Source of the DNA: Cellulomonas wangsupingiae
Lineage (GTDB): Bacteria > Actinomycetota > Actinomycetes > Actinomycetales > Cellulomonadaceae
Reading direction: 5' to 3'
Length of the DNA: 64,000 bases
Assembly: GCF_024508275.1 (NCBI RefSeq)
Contig: NZ_CP101989.1
Location: forward strand, 3,162,001 to 3,226,000
Shown here: positions 25,347 through 33,502 of the stretch, in pieces
Layout of the letters: every line of letters starts with the position of its first letter
How positions within the stretch are numbered: the stretch's first letter is position 1
The notes under the pieces: model-generated
What the model was told of the DNA's origin: nothing
What the model saw: only the letters and a program-made list of their open reading frames with translations
Databases searched by the model: none
Position numbers and translations under genes: made by a program

Positions 25347-27083
25347 ATGTCCACCAGCACCACGCCACACCCCGTCCGACGCATCGTCGTCGTCGGAGGC
25401 GTCGCCGGCGGCATGAGCGCCGCCGCACGCGCCCGCCGTCTGGACGAGCACGCGCACATCGTCGTCCTCGAGCAGTCCGCCTACGTGTCGTTCGCCAGCT
25501 GCGGCCTGCCGTACCACCTGTCCGGCGAGATCGCCGACCGCGAGGCGCTCCTGCTCCACACCCCGCAGTCCCTCGCCGCGGCCCTGGCGCTCGACGTGCG
25601 CACCGGCAGCCGGGTGACGGCCGTCGACACCGCCGCCCGCACGGTCACCGTCGCCACCGCGGACGGCGAGTACGTCCTGGGCTACGACGCCCTGCTGCTG
25701 GCCCCCGGTGCCGTCGCCGTGCGACCGCCCGTCGAGGGCCTGGACCATCCGTCGGTGCACGCGCTGCGCACGGTCCCCGACCTGGACGCGCTGAACGAGC
25801 GTGTGGCACGGCTGGTCGCGGACCGCACCGCGGGAGCACCCGCACCCGCCGCCGTCGTCGTCGGGGCCGGTCTCATCGGGCTCGAGGCCGTCGAGGCGCT
25901 GACCACCCGCGGCCTGCAGGTGCACCTCGTCGAGCTCGCGGACCACGTGCTGCCGCCGCTCGACCCGGAGCTCGCCCCGCTGCTGGCCGGCGAGCTGCGC
26001 GACCACGGCGTGGGTCTGCACCTGGGTGTCGCGGCGCGCGCCGTCACCCCCCGCGGGGACGACGGCGCCGTCACGGTCACCCTGTCCGACGGCACCGAGC
26101 TGGCGGCCGACGTGGTCGTCGTCAACGTCGGCGTCCGTCCCGCGAGCGACCTGGCCCGCGAGGCGGGCCTCGCGCTCGGCCCGACGGGCGCGATCCGCGT
26201 CGACGCCGACCAGCGCACGTCCGACCCGCACGTGTGGGCCGTCGGCGACGCCGTCGAGGTCACGCAGGCCGTCACCGGCGCCGTCGGCCCCGTGCCCCTG
26301 GCCGGGCCCGCCAACCGGCAGGGCCGGCGGGCCGCCGACTCGATGGTCGGCCACCGCACCACCCCCCAGGCGCCGGTGCTCGGCACCGCGATCGTGCGGG
26401 TCTTCGGCCTCACCGCCGCGGTGACCGGACCGAACCAGGCGGCCCTGACCCGCGCGGGCATCGCCCACGAGGTGGTCCGCATCCACCCCGGCCACCACGC
26501 CGGCTACTTCCCCGGCACCGAGCAGGTCCACCTGGTGGCGACCTTCGCCCCCGACGGGCGCCTGCTGGGCGCCCAGGGCGTGGGCCGCGCGGGCGTCGAC
26601 AAGCGCATCGACGTGCTGGCCACGGCCCTGCGTGCCGGCATGACCGCCGACGACCTGGCCGAGCTCGAGCTCGCGTACGCACCGCCCTACGGCTCGGCGA
26701 AGGACCCGGTGAACATGCTGGGGTTCGTCGCGCAGAACGTCCTGGACGGCACGACGCCGCAGTGGCACCCCGACGAGCTCGACGCCGCCCGGGCCGACAC
26801 GCTCGTGCTCGACGTGCGCCAGCCCGCGGAGTTCGCCCGCGGCCACGTCCCCGAGGCGCTCAACGTCCCGCACACCGAGCTGCGCGGGCGCCTCGACGAG
26901 GTCCGGGCGGCTGCTGCCGGCCGGCCGGTGAGCGTCCACTGCGCCAGCGGCGTGCGCTCCCACATCGCCACCCGCGTGCTCCTGGCCGCCGGGCTCGACG
27001 CCCGCAACCTGTCCGGCGGCTGGCTGACGCTCAGCGCCGTCCACCCCCACCTGGCGCACCCGGCTGCGGGCGCCACCCGCTGA
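25347..27083 (+). CDS. CoA-disulfide reductase fused to a rhodanese domain
   Basis: A 578-residue flavoprotein expected to act on CoA persulfide or disulfide. It has an FAD site VVVGGVAGGMSAAARARRLD (about 14-33), the active-site cysteine in SFASCGLPYH (Cys52), an NAD(P)H site VVVGAGLIGLEAVEAL (about 170-185), a dimerisation domain with YAPPYGSAKDPVNMLGF, and a C-terminal rhodanese domain (about 485-578) with active loop CASGVRS (Cys532). This is the architecture of CoADR-Rhd persulfide reductases. It heads an operon with a small cysteine-rich protein and a CstR-like repressor, which supports a role in sulfane-sulfur handling. The short leader predicts a leaderless or nearly leaderless mRNA. 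Confidence 0.92.
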   Translation: MSTSTTPHPVRRIVVVGGVAGGMSAAARARRLDEHAHIVVLEQSAYVSFASCGLPYHLSGEIADREALLLHTPQSLAAALALDVRTGSRVTAVDTAARTVTVATADGEYVLGYDALLLAPGAVAVRPPVEGLDHPSVHALRTVPDLDALNERVARLVADRTAGAPAPAAVVVGAGLIGLEAVEALTTRGLQVHLVELADHVLPPLDPELAPLLAGELRDHGVGLHLGVAARAVTPRGDDGAVTVTLSDGTELAADVVVVNVGVRPASDLAREAGLALGPTGAIRVDADQRTSDPHVWAVGDAVEVTQAVTGAVGPVPLAGPANRQGRRAADSMVGHRTTPQAPVLGTAIVRVFGLTAAVTGPNQAALTRAGIAHEVVRIHPGHHAGYFPGTEQVHLVATFAPDGRLLGAQGVGRAGVDKRIDVLATALRAGMTADDLAELELAYAPPYGSAKDPVNMLGFVAQNVLDGTTPQWHPDELDAARADTLVLDVRQPAEFARGHVPEALNVPHTELRGRLDEVRAAAAGRPVSVHCASGVRSHIATRVLLAAGLDARNLSGGWLTLSAVHPHLAHPAAGATR

Positions 27084-27114
27084 CCCCCCGCCCACCCGCT
27101 CGAAGGAGAACCTC

Positions 27115-27234
27115 ATGTGCTACCCCGTCCGCTGCGCCACCTGCGGCAAGACCACCTGGGACGGCTGCGGCCAGCACGCCGACGACGTCATGGCCGCCGT
27201 GCCCGACGGCGAGCGCTGCACCTGCCCCCGCTGA
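27115..27234 (+). CDS. 39-residue cysteine-rich protein (putative zinc ribbon)
   Basis: A small open frame with a strong AAGGAG Shine-Dalgarno 6 bases before the ATG. The sequence has MCYPVRCATCGKTTWDGCGQ and ends with RCTCPR, giving seven cysteines and one histidine in 39 residues, mostly as CxxC or CxC pairs. This is a recurrent small actinobacterial protein of unknown function, probably zinc-binding. It lies between the persulfide reductase and its likely repressor with gaps of 31 and 65 bp, so it should be co-transcribed and could take part in sulfur or metal handling. The role is inferred from context only. Confidence 0.75.
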   Translation: MCYPVRCATCGKTTWDGCGQHADDVMAAVPDGERCTCPR

Positions 27235-27299
27235 CCGCAGGCACCACCCGTACCGACCCCCCGCGGCGCCACCCCGGCACCGCCCCCCAGGAGGACCGC

Positions 27300-27581
27300 A
27301 TGGAGCTCGACCCGGACGAGATGACGAAGGTCGGCAACCGCCTGCGGCGCGCGCAGGGACAGCTCACGGCGGTGGTCCGGATGCTCGACGAGGGCCGCAG
27401 CTGCGAGGAGGTCGTCACGCAGCTCTCGGCCGTCTCACGTGCGCTGGACCGCGCCGGGTTCGCGATCATCGCGTCGGGGATGCGGCAGTGCCTCGTGCAG
27501 GACGCGTCGGCGGCCGGGGACGGGCAGGCTCCCACGCTCGACGTGCAGAAGCTGGAGAAGCTCTTCCTGTCCCTGGCCTGA
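27300..27581 (+). CDS. CstR-like (CsoR superfamily) persulfide-responsive repressor
   Basis: A 93-residue all-helical repressor with the superfamily block RLRRAQGQLTAVVRMLDEGR. Copper-sensing CsoR uses Cys-His-Cys; here the two cysteines are Cys35 (SCEEV) and Cys64 (QCLV), 29 residues apart as in CstR, while the copper-ligand position is Gly60 and the protein contains no histidine. That argues for a sulfur switch in which persulfides link the two cysteines. Context agrees: same operon as CoADR-rhodanese, and a matching operator upstream. AGGAGG lies 5-6 bases before the ATG. Confidence 0.87.
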   Translation: MELDPDEMTKVGNRLRRAQGQLTAVVRMLDEGRSCEEVVTQLSAVSRALDRAGFAIIASGMRQCLVQDASAAGDGQAPTLDVQKLEKLFLSLA

Positions 27582-27636
27582 CGACCTGATGGTTGGCAAG
27601 GTGGGCGGCACCGACCGACGACGACCGGGAGCCGCC

Positions 27637-29325
27637 ATGACCACCCTGCACCGGACCAGAGGGCTCGCCCTCCTGTCAGCCACGCTGCTCACCAGCGCCC
27701 TCGCCGCACCGGCGGCCCTGGCCGCCCCACCACCGGCGCCGACCGTCGCCGCGACGGCACCGGCACAGGTCGAGGCGCCCGTCCCGGCGCTCGACTGGCA
27801 GCCGTGTGGCGCCGGCCTCGAGCCGTTCCTGTGCGCGAGCGCCCGGGTCCCGCGCGACTACGACCGGCCGCACGGCGCCACGACGACGATCGCCCTGACG
27901 CTGCTGCCCGCGAGCGGCGACCCGGCGCAGCGCATCGGGACGCTGTTCACCAACCCCGGCGGCCCCGGCGGCAGCGGCGTGCAGTTCGTCCAGCAGGCCG
28001 CCCCGTACGCGTACCACCCGGACGTCCTGGCCCGCTTCGACGTCCTCGGGTTCGACCCGCGTGCCGTCGCGGCGTCCGACCCGGCGACGTGCTTCCGCAC
28101 CCAGGCCGAGGAGGCCGCGTCCCCGCTGCTGCTGCAGCCGTACCCGATCACCGGCCGTGACGAGGCCCGGTTCACCCTCGAGGGCGTCGCGCTGGCGGCA
28201 CGCTGCCAGGTCACCTCGCCGCTGCGGTTCGCGACCGCGTCGACCGCGAACGTCGCGCGCGACATGGACCTGCTGCGCCAGGCCGTCGGCGACGAGCAGC
28301 TGCACTACGCCGGTTACAGCTACGGCACGTACCTGGGCGCCACCTACGCCCGGTTGTTCCCCGAGCGCGTCGGGCGCTTCCTGCTCGACGGGACGGTCGA
28401 CCCGGTCGCGTGGAGCGGCACGGGTACGGGTGACGCGGCGCCGTCGGTGCCCCTCGGCATCCGCATCCGGCAGGGGTTCGGGTCGCACGAGACGTTCGGG
28501 GAGTTCACGCGGCTGTGCGCGGAGGCGGGGCCGGAGGCGTGCCCGCTGGCGGCGCTCGGGGACCCCGCGACCGTCGCCTACGAGACGTTCGACCGGCTCG
28601 CGACCGACCCGGTCGAGGTGCCGCTGCCCGACGGCACGACCATCCTCGTCACGCAGCAGATCGCGGTCGCGGCGACGTACCAGTCGCTGTACTCCCCCGC
28701 CGGGTGGGCCGACCTCGCAGGCCTCCTGGCGGCGCTGGCCGTCCCGGAGCCCGACCCGGCCACGGTCGCGTCGGCCGCGACCGGCACCCGCTCCCTGCTC
28801 GGCGCGCGCCTGCGCGGGGAGGACTACCCGTCGATCGGCGGCGCGCTGGCCAGCCTGTGCGTCGACACCGCGTCCAACGGCCGGGTCGACCGCTACCCCC
28901 GCCTCGTCGACGCGCACGCCGAGGCGGCCCCGTACTTCGGGCGGTTCCGCGGCTGGGTCGGGCTGCCGTGCGAGGCGTGGAAGATCGAGGACGGTGACGC
29001 CTTCACCGGACCCTGGCAGCAGACGACGACCAGCCCGGTGCTCGTCGTCGGCACCCGCTTCGACCCCGCGACTCCGTACCGGCAGACCGAGCCGTACCGG
29101 GACCTGTTCCCCGGCGGCCATCTGCTCACGCTCGACGGGTGGGGCCACACCGCGCTCGGCAAGAGCGTGTGCGTCGACGAGCACATCACCACGTACCTGG
29201 TGAGCGGTGAGCCGCCCGCCGACGGCACGGTGTGCGCACCGGACAGCGCCCCGTTCGGGGCCACCCCGGGCGCTCGCAGCGCCACCCCGCGGATCGACGT
29301 CCCGCCGGGGCTGCCGCTCTGGTGA
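27637..29325 (+). CDS. Secreted alpha/beta hydrolase, TAP-like peptidase (SlpD/SlpE type)
   Basis: A 562-residue exported protein. The Sec signal peptide (about 1-30) ends near APAALA. The catalytic core follows tripeptidyl-aminopeptidase relatives: LFTNPGGPGGSGVQF forms the oxyanion region, YSYGTYLGATYA holds the nucleophile serine, VVGTRFDPATPYR the aspartate and DGWGHTALG the histidine. A C-terminal TAP-like domain with paired cysteines covers the last 120 residues. It would release short peptides from protein N-termini outside the cell. The ATG follows GGGAG. The gene ends at a terminator whose right arm lies in the convergent response-regulator gene. Confidence 0.88.
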   Translation: MTTLHRTRGLALLSATLLTSALAAPAALAAPPPAPTVAATAPAQVEAPVPALDWQPCGAGLEPFLCASARVPRDYDRPHGATTTIALTLLPASGDPAQRIGTLFTNPGGPGGSGVQFVQQAAPYAYHPDVLARFDVLGFDPRAVAASDPATCFRTQAEEAASPLLLQPYPITGRDEARFTLEGVALAARCQVTSPLRFATASTANVARDMDLLRQAVGDEQLHYAGYSYGTYLGATYARLFPERVGRFLLDGTVDPVAWSGTGTGDAAPSVPLGIRIRQGFGSHETFGEFTRLCAEAGPEACPLAALGDPATVAYETFDRLATDPVEVPLPDGTTILVTQQIAVAATYQSLYSPAGWADLAGLLAALAVPEPDPATVASAATGTRSLLGARLRGEDYPSIGGALASLCVDTASNGRVDRYPRLVDAHAEAAPYFGRFRGWVGLPCEAWKIEDGDAFTGPWQQTTTSPVLVVGTRFDPATPYRQTEPYRDLFPGGHLLTLDGWGHTALGKSVCVDEHITTYLVSGEPPADGTVCAPDSAPFGATPGARSATPRIDVPPGLPLW

Positions 29326-29332
29326 GACCACG

Positions 29333-29370
29333 GCCGAGGCGGGCGAGGGTCAGTCCTCGCCCGCCTCGGC
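29333..29370. terminator. Shared terminator overlapping the end of a coding region
   Basis: A perfect 16-bp stem (GCCGAGGCGGGCGAGG against its complement) with a 6-base loop at 29349-29354. The stop codon of the convergent response-regulator gene is in the loop and its last seven codons form the right arm, so one hairpin can serve both convergent genes. Confidence 0.75.
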
Positions 29371-30021
29371 GACCAGCAGGGCCACCTGCGTCCGGTTCGT
29401 CAGACCGAGCTTGAGCAGCACGTTCGTCACGTGCGCCTTCACGGTCGGGACGCTCACGTGCAGCCGGGCCGCGATCTGCGCGTTGCTCGCCCCGCGTCCG
29501 ATGCCGACCGCCACCTCGCGCTCGCGCGCGGTGAGCCTGCCCAGCGCGCCGAGCGCCCGGGCGCGTGCGCCGCCGCTGGCGGCGGCCGACGCCATCAGCC
29601 GGCGCGCGATGCCCGGGGACAGGACGGGCTCACCCGCGGCCGCGGCGAGCACGGCGGCGACGATGCGGTCGGGCGCCATGTCCTTGAGCAGGTAGCCGGA
29701 CGCGCCCGCACGCAGGGCGGCGACGACCTCGTCGTCGGTGTCGAAGGTCGTCAGGACCACGACGGCCGGCGGGTCGCTGCGCGCGCAGACGCGCCGCGTG
29801 CCCTCCACACCGTCGACGCCCGGCATCCGCAGGTCCATGAGCACGACGTCGGTGGGGTGGGCGTCCAGCACGGCCACGACGCCGGCCCCGTCGGCGGCCT
29901 CCCCGACGACCTCGATGCCGCGCGCGCCGTCGAGCATGAGCCGCAGGCCGGCGCGCACGAGGGCGTCGTCGTCGACGACGACGAGACGTGTGCGCCGCTG
30001 CCCGGCGCCGGTGCCGGTCAT
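29350..30021 (-). CDS. NarL/LuxR-type response regulator
   Basis: A 223-residue two-component regulator. The receiver domain has the acidic pair in VVVDDDALVR, phospho-acceptor Asp in VVLMDLRMPG, Thr in VVLTTFDTD and Lys in GYLLKDMAPD. The C-terminal LuxR-type helix-turn-helix is LTAREREVAVGIGRGASNAQIA followed by VSVPTVKAHVTNVLLKLG. The start overlaps the kinase stop codon as ATGA (30018-30021), so the pair is translationally coupled. Its target genes are not evident nearby. Confidence 0.92.
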   Translation of the reverse strand: MTGTGAGQRRTRLVVVDDDALVRAGLRLMLDGARGIEVVGEAADGAGVVAVLDAHPTDVVLMDLRMPGVDGVEGTRRVCARSDPPAVVVLTTFDTDDEVVAALRAGASGYLLKDMAPDRIVAAVLAAAAGEPVLSPGIARRLMASAAASGGARARALGALGRLTAREREVAVGIGRGASNAQIAARLHVSVPTVKAHVTNVLLKLGLTNRTQVALLVAEAGED

Positions 30022-31226
30022 GCCTGCCACGGTATGCGGACGTCGAGCACGAATCCCCGTCCCTGCGGGTACGCCTCGACGTGCCCGCCCACCAGCCCCA
30101 CCCGCTCCCGCAGGCCGACGAGCCCGGTGCCCGATCCCGGCCCCACCGGGACGCCCGGGCCGGACGCGCCGTCGTCGCCGACCCGCAGGCGGACCACGCC
30201 GGGCGACAGGTCGACCCGCACCACCACGCGACTTCCGGGGGCGTGACGACGCGCGTTGGTCAGCCCTTCCTGGGCGGCCCGGTACACCGCGGTCGCCACC
30301 GCCGGGGGCGGGTCGTCGTCACCCGTCGCCTCCAGCGTGACGTCCTGGCCGACGGCCCTCGCCTCGTCGACCAGGCGCGCGACGTCACGGACCCCCGGGC
30401 GGGGTGCCGGCGCGCGAGGCGCGCCGGGCACGGTCGGCTCCTCACGGAGCACGCGCACGACGTCCCGCAGGTCGTCCAGCGCCGAGCTCACGCCCTGCCG
30501 GACGAGCGCCGCAGCGGCCGCGAGGCGCTCCGGCGGCGCGTCGGGCCGGTACTCCAGCGCGCCGGCCGTCGTCGCGAGCAGGGACAGCCGGTGGGCGAGG
30601 GTGTCGTGCATCTCGCGCGCGATCCGGGTGCGCTCGACGAGCCGGGCCTCCTCGACGCGGCGCTCCTGCTCCGCCTCGGCGCGCCACGCCCGCTCCCGCA
30701 GCGAGCGGACCAGCGCGGCGCGGGCCCGCCCGTAGGCGCCCCACCCGAGGAGCGCCGCGTGCACCGCCAGGTCGCACAGCAGCCACCAGCCCAGCGGCAG
30801 CCCGACGGGTCGCCACAGCGCCAGCACGGCGTGCCCCGCGAACCCGGCGGCGGCGACCGGCAGCGCCGTGCGGATGCCGCGCCACCGCGCCACCTGCAGC
30901 GTCGCCACGGTCGATGCCGGGGTGGCGGCGCCCGAGACGGCCGCGAGCGCGGCGAGGACCAGGGCGGCGGGCACGGACCAGCGCGTCCACAGCGCCGGGA
31001 GCAGGACGAGGGCCGCCACGGCGACCGCGACGTCGAGCGCGCGCAGCGGCGACGCGTCCTGCTGGAGCCATGGGACGAGCGCGAGCAGCGTGAGGACCGC
31101 GACCGCGGCCCACGCGGCCCCGAGCCACGGCCACGGCAGGACGCGCGCGCCGGGATCCCGCTGCGGCGACCCGAGGGCGGGCTGTCCGTCAGGGCCGCAG
31201 GCGGCGGTGCCGGATGACGTGCTCAT
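30018..31226 (-). CDS. Histidine kinase of the NarL partner (HisKA_3) type
   Basis: A 402-residue membrane sensor. About five or six hydrophobic helices (residues 28-175) with little extracytoplasmic loop are followed by a coiled-coil and the HisKA_3 phosphoacceptor block RTRIAREMHDTLAHRLSLL. The ATPase part has AAQEGLTNARRHAPG (N-box), VGDDGASG and GTGLVGLRERV. The signal is unknown; the short loops suggest membrane or intramembrane sensing. ATG 31226 lies 7 bases after a TAGCGT -10 box (31234-31239), so the message is probably leaderless. The larger upstream frame lacks a ribosome site. Confidence 0.9.
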   Translation of the reverse strand: MSTSSGTAACGPDGQPALGSPQRDPGARVLPWPWLGAAWAAVAVLTLLALVPWLQQDASPLRALDVAVAVAALVLLPALWTRWSVPAALVLAALAAVSGAATPASTVATLQVARWRGIRTALPVAAAGFAGHAVLALWRPVGLPLGWWLLCDLAVHAALLGWGAYGRARAALVRSLRERAWRAEAEQERRVEEARLVERTRIAREMHDTLAHRLSLLATTAGALEYRPDAPPERLAAAAALVRQGVSSALDDLRDVVRVLREEPTVPGAPRAPAPRPGVRDVARLVDEARAVGQDVTLEATGDDDPPPAVATAVYRAAQEGLTNARRHAPGSRVVVRVDLSPGVVRLRVGDDGASGPGVPVGPGSGTGLVGLRERVGLVGGHVEAYPQGRGFVLDVRIPWQA

Positions 31227-31423
31227 GCCCCGGACGCTAGGCGCGCAGCCCACGGTCGACCACCGACCGAAGGAGGGGGCCCGTCGACACCGGTCGGGGG
31301 TGGCGCTCGACCGTGGGCGCACGCGCCGTGGACGACGGACGGATGTGGCGGGCGCGGTCCCGTCGCGACCGTGGGGTACCGGCACGCCACCCGGCCGCCG
31401 GCCGTCTCCTCCAGGAGGTCGTC

Positions 31424-31849
31424 ATGACCACGTCAGGGAACGTCACCGGCCGCAGGGCCACGCCGGCCGGGACCCCGCGCCGGCTGCCACGAGGGGCCGT
31501 CCCCGTCGTGGCAGCGGTCGCCGCCGCCGCCGTGTGGTGGGTGGGCGACGCCACGGGCGTCACCCTCGCCGCTCGCTCGGGCGCTGCGACCCGGACGGTC
31601 GGCGTGGTCGACGTCGTCGTGGCGGCCGTCGTCGTGGCGCTCCTGGGCTGGGCCGTGCGGGCGCTCGTGGCGCGCTCGCGGCGCGGGCGCCCGGGCAACG
31701 GCGAGCGCGCCTGGTTCGTCCTGTGCGGCGTCGTCCTGCTGGTCTCGCTGCTCGGCCCGCTGGGCGGCACGACGCCCGGCGCCGTCGCGGTGCTGCTGGC
31801 CGAGCACGTCGCGGTGGGCGCGGTCGTCGCGCTGGGGCTGCGGCGCTGA
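31424..31849 (+). CDS. DUF6069-like four-helix membrane protein
   Basis: A 141-residue protein with four predicted helices: about 23-40, 60-78, 95-110 and 118-138. The family occurs widely in actinobacteria without known function. CAGGAGGTC lies 5-6 bases before the ATG. It is divergent from the two-component operon across a 197-bp gap. No catalytic motif can be seen. Confidence 0.6.
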   Translation: MTTSGNVTGRRATPAGTPRRLPRGAVPVVAAVAAAAVWWVGDATGVTLAARSGAATRTVGVVDVVVAAVVVALLGWAVRALVARSRRGRPGNGERAWFVLCGVVLLVSLLGPLGGTTPGAVAVLLAEHVAVGAVVALGLRR

Positions 31850-31852
31850 GCA

Positions 31853-31894
31853 CGCCGCCCCGGACCGGCCGCCAGGGGCCGCTCCGGGGCGGCG
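31853..31894. terminator. Terminator between convergent genes
   Basis: Arms CGCCGCCCCGGA (31853-31864) and TCCGGGGCGGCG (31883-31894) form a perfect 12-bp stem around an 18-base loop with a smaller internal stem. It lies between the DUF6069-like gene and the convergent DinB-like gene. Confidence 0.7.
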
Positions 31895-31912
31895 GTCAGT
31901 CGCCTCCGGCCG

Positions 31913-32476
31913 TCACGCGGGCACCGCGGCGCGCCGACCGAGCGCGGCCAGGACGCGGGTCTGACGGTCCGCGTCGGCCGGGACCTCGACGGGCGGTGCG
32001 CACACGCCCTCCCCGTACAGGTGCTCCCCCATGGCGGCGACCATGCCCTCGAGCACGTCGAGGTCGGCATCGGTGAACCGGTGCGGGCGCCCCCCGGCGG
32101 CGGCGACGTCCCACCGGTGGGCGACCATGTCGAAGCCGTGGAACATCAGGAACGTGGCCCCGACGGTGCTCGGCCCGGTCATGGCGTCGAAGGGCGTGTC
32201 GGCGAACCCCGGCTCCGCGAGCGCGGCCGTCGCGCGCTCGGTGTGCGCGCGCCACGCGGCCGCCGGGTCGGTGAGGTCGGGCCGCTCGCCGAGGTCGGCG
32301 CCGTGGCGGCCGAGGTAGTCGCGCTGGGTGTCGACCACGTGCGCCACCACGTCGCGGCCGGACCAGCCGTCGCAGGGTGACGGCGCGTCCCACGCGGCGG
32401 GGTCGGTGGCGTCGAGCACGGCCTGCAGGCCGGCCGCGCGCTGGGCGTAGGCGTCGAGGATCGGGTTGTCGGTCAT
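31913..32476 (-). CDS. DinB-like metal-binding protein (mycothiol-dependent isomerase/TIGR03086-like)
   Basis: A 187-residue four-helix protein of the DinB/maleylpyruvate-isomerase type. Features are WDAPSPCDGWSGRDVVAHVVD (first metal-binding His), the family's MFHGFDMVAHRWDVA (His pair) and a helix LGRRA at the end. Members bind a metal and often use mycothiol, but the reaction of this subgroup is unknown. ATG 32476 is 7 bases after a TAGCGT -10 box (32484-32489), predicting a leaderless mRNA. It is divergent from an AraC-type regulator 35 bp away, which may control it. Confidence 0.8.
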   Translation of the reverse strand: MTDNPILDAYAQRAAGLQAVLDATDPAAWDAPSPCDGWSGRDVVAHVVDTQRDYLGRHGADLGERPDLTDPAAAWRAHTERATAALAEPGFADTPFDAMTGPSTVGATFLMFHGFDMVAHRWDVAAAGGRPHRFTDADLDVLEGMVAAMGEHLYGEGVCAPPVEVPADADRQTRVLAALGRRAAVPA

Positions 32477-32511
32477 GTGCGTCACGCTAGGACGGAGCCG
32501 GGAGGTGGGCC

Positions 32512-33381
32512 TTGGACGAACCCGACAGCCTCGACGCCGTCGAGCGGGCGCACCTGGTGGACCCGCGGGACACCTCGCACCGGATCGGCCGCTGGGGTCC
32601 GGCGGCCGACCTGGCACCGCTGGTGCGCCGGTACTGGGTGCCGACGTGGTCCGTCCCGGCCGGGCAGGCGGCGGAGCAGCAGGTGCTGCAGTACCCCGTG
32701 TGCCTGGTCGTCGTCGCCGACTCGTACGCGAGGTTCTACGGCGTCCAGCCGGGCCTGTCGAGGACCACGCTGCGCGGCGACGGGTGGGCGGTGGGCGTCA
32801 TGCTCCAGCCGGCGGCCGGTGCGCTGCTCACGGGCGGCTCGGTCGCGCCGTGGACGGGCCGGCACGCCCCGCTCGCCGACGCGCTGAGCGCCACCGCACC
32901 GTCGCACGACGTGGACGCGCTGGTCAGCGGCGTCCGCGAGGACATGGCACCCGCGCCGACCGACCCCGGCCGGCAGCGCGCCGCGACGGACCGCGTCGGC
33001 GCCTTCCTGCGCCGGTACCTGCCGGTCGACGAGGAAGGGCTGCTCGTCAACGCCGTCGTCGCGGCCGTCGAGGAGGACCCGGACGTGCGCCGGGTCTCGC
33101 AGCTGTGCGAGCGGTTCGCGACGACCGAGCGGACCCTGCAGCGGCTGACCCGGCGGCGGCTGGGACTGTCGCCCAAGTGGCTGGTGCAGCGCCGCCGGCT
33201 CCACGAGGCGGCCGAGCGGCTGCGCGAGCACCGCACGCCCCTGGCCGACCTGGCCGCGGACCTCGGGTACGCCGACGAGTCGCACCTGTCGCGCGACTTC
33301 CGCCGGGTGACGGGGATGACGCCGGGGGCGTTCGCGGCCAGGTTCTCCCCCGCTGACGCACGCGACGGCGCCCGCGGCTGA
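32512..33381 (+). CDS. AraC-family transcriptional regulator
   Basis: A 289-residue regulator. The N-terminal part (about 1-160) resembles the DUF6597-type sensor with RYWVPTWSVPAGQ and VLQYPVCLVVV. The C-terminal AraC domain has two helix-turn-helix units: VSQLCERFATTERTLQRLTR and LADLAADLGYADESHLSRDF, then FRRVTGMTPGAF. The TTG start is preceded by GGGAGGTGGG, which decides it. It is divergent from the DinB-like gene. Its inducer is unknown. Confidence 0.85.
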   Translation: MDEPDSLDAVERAHLVDPRDTSHRIGRWGPAADLAPLVRRYWVPTWSVPAGQAAEQQVLQYPVCLVVVADSYARFYGVQPGLSRTTLRGDGWAVGVMLQPAAGALLTGGSVAPWTGRHAPLADALSATAPSHDVDALVSGVREDMAPAPTDPGRQRAATDRVGAFLRRYLPVDEEGLLVNAVVAAVEEDPDVRRVSQLCERFATTERTLQRLTRRRLGLSPKWLVQRRRLHEAAERLREHRTPLADLAADLGYADESHLSRDFRRVTGMTPGAFAARFSPADARDGARG

Positions 33382-33426
33382 ACGACCCGGCGAGGCCGTC
33401 GCGCCGGCCCGGCCCGCCCCCCGAGG

Positions 33427-33480
33427 TTCCGATCCGCCCGGTTCCTGTTACTTTCGATACCGCGCCACTGATGGCGCGGT
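33427..33480 (+). promoter_or_regulatory. Promoter and leader hairpin of the giant surface protein
   Basis: A TTCCGA -35 box (33427-33432) and TACTTT -10 box (33449-33454) are spaced 16 bp apart. Directly after comes a perfect 9-bp inverted repeat, ACCGCGCCA - CTGA - TGGCGCGGT (33459-33480). It would form a hairpin at the very 5' end of the mRNA, 22 bases ahead of the start codon, and may stabilise the long transcript or act as an operator. Confidence 0.5.
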
Positions 33481-33502
33481 GCCATGCGACTGGGGGGACG
33501 CC

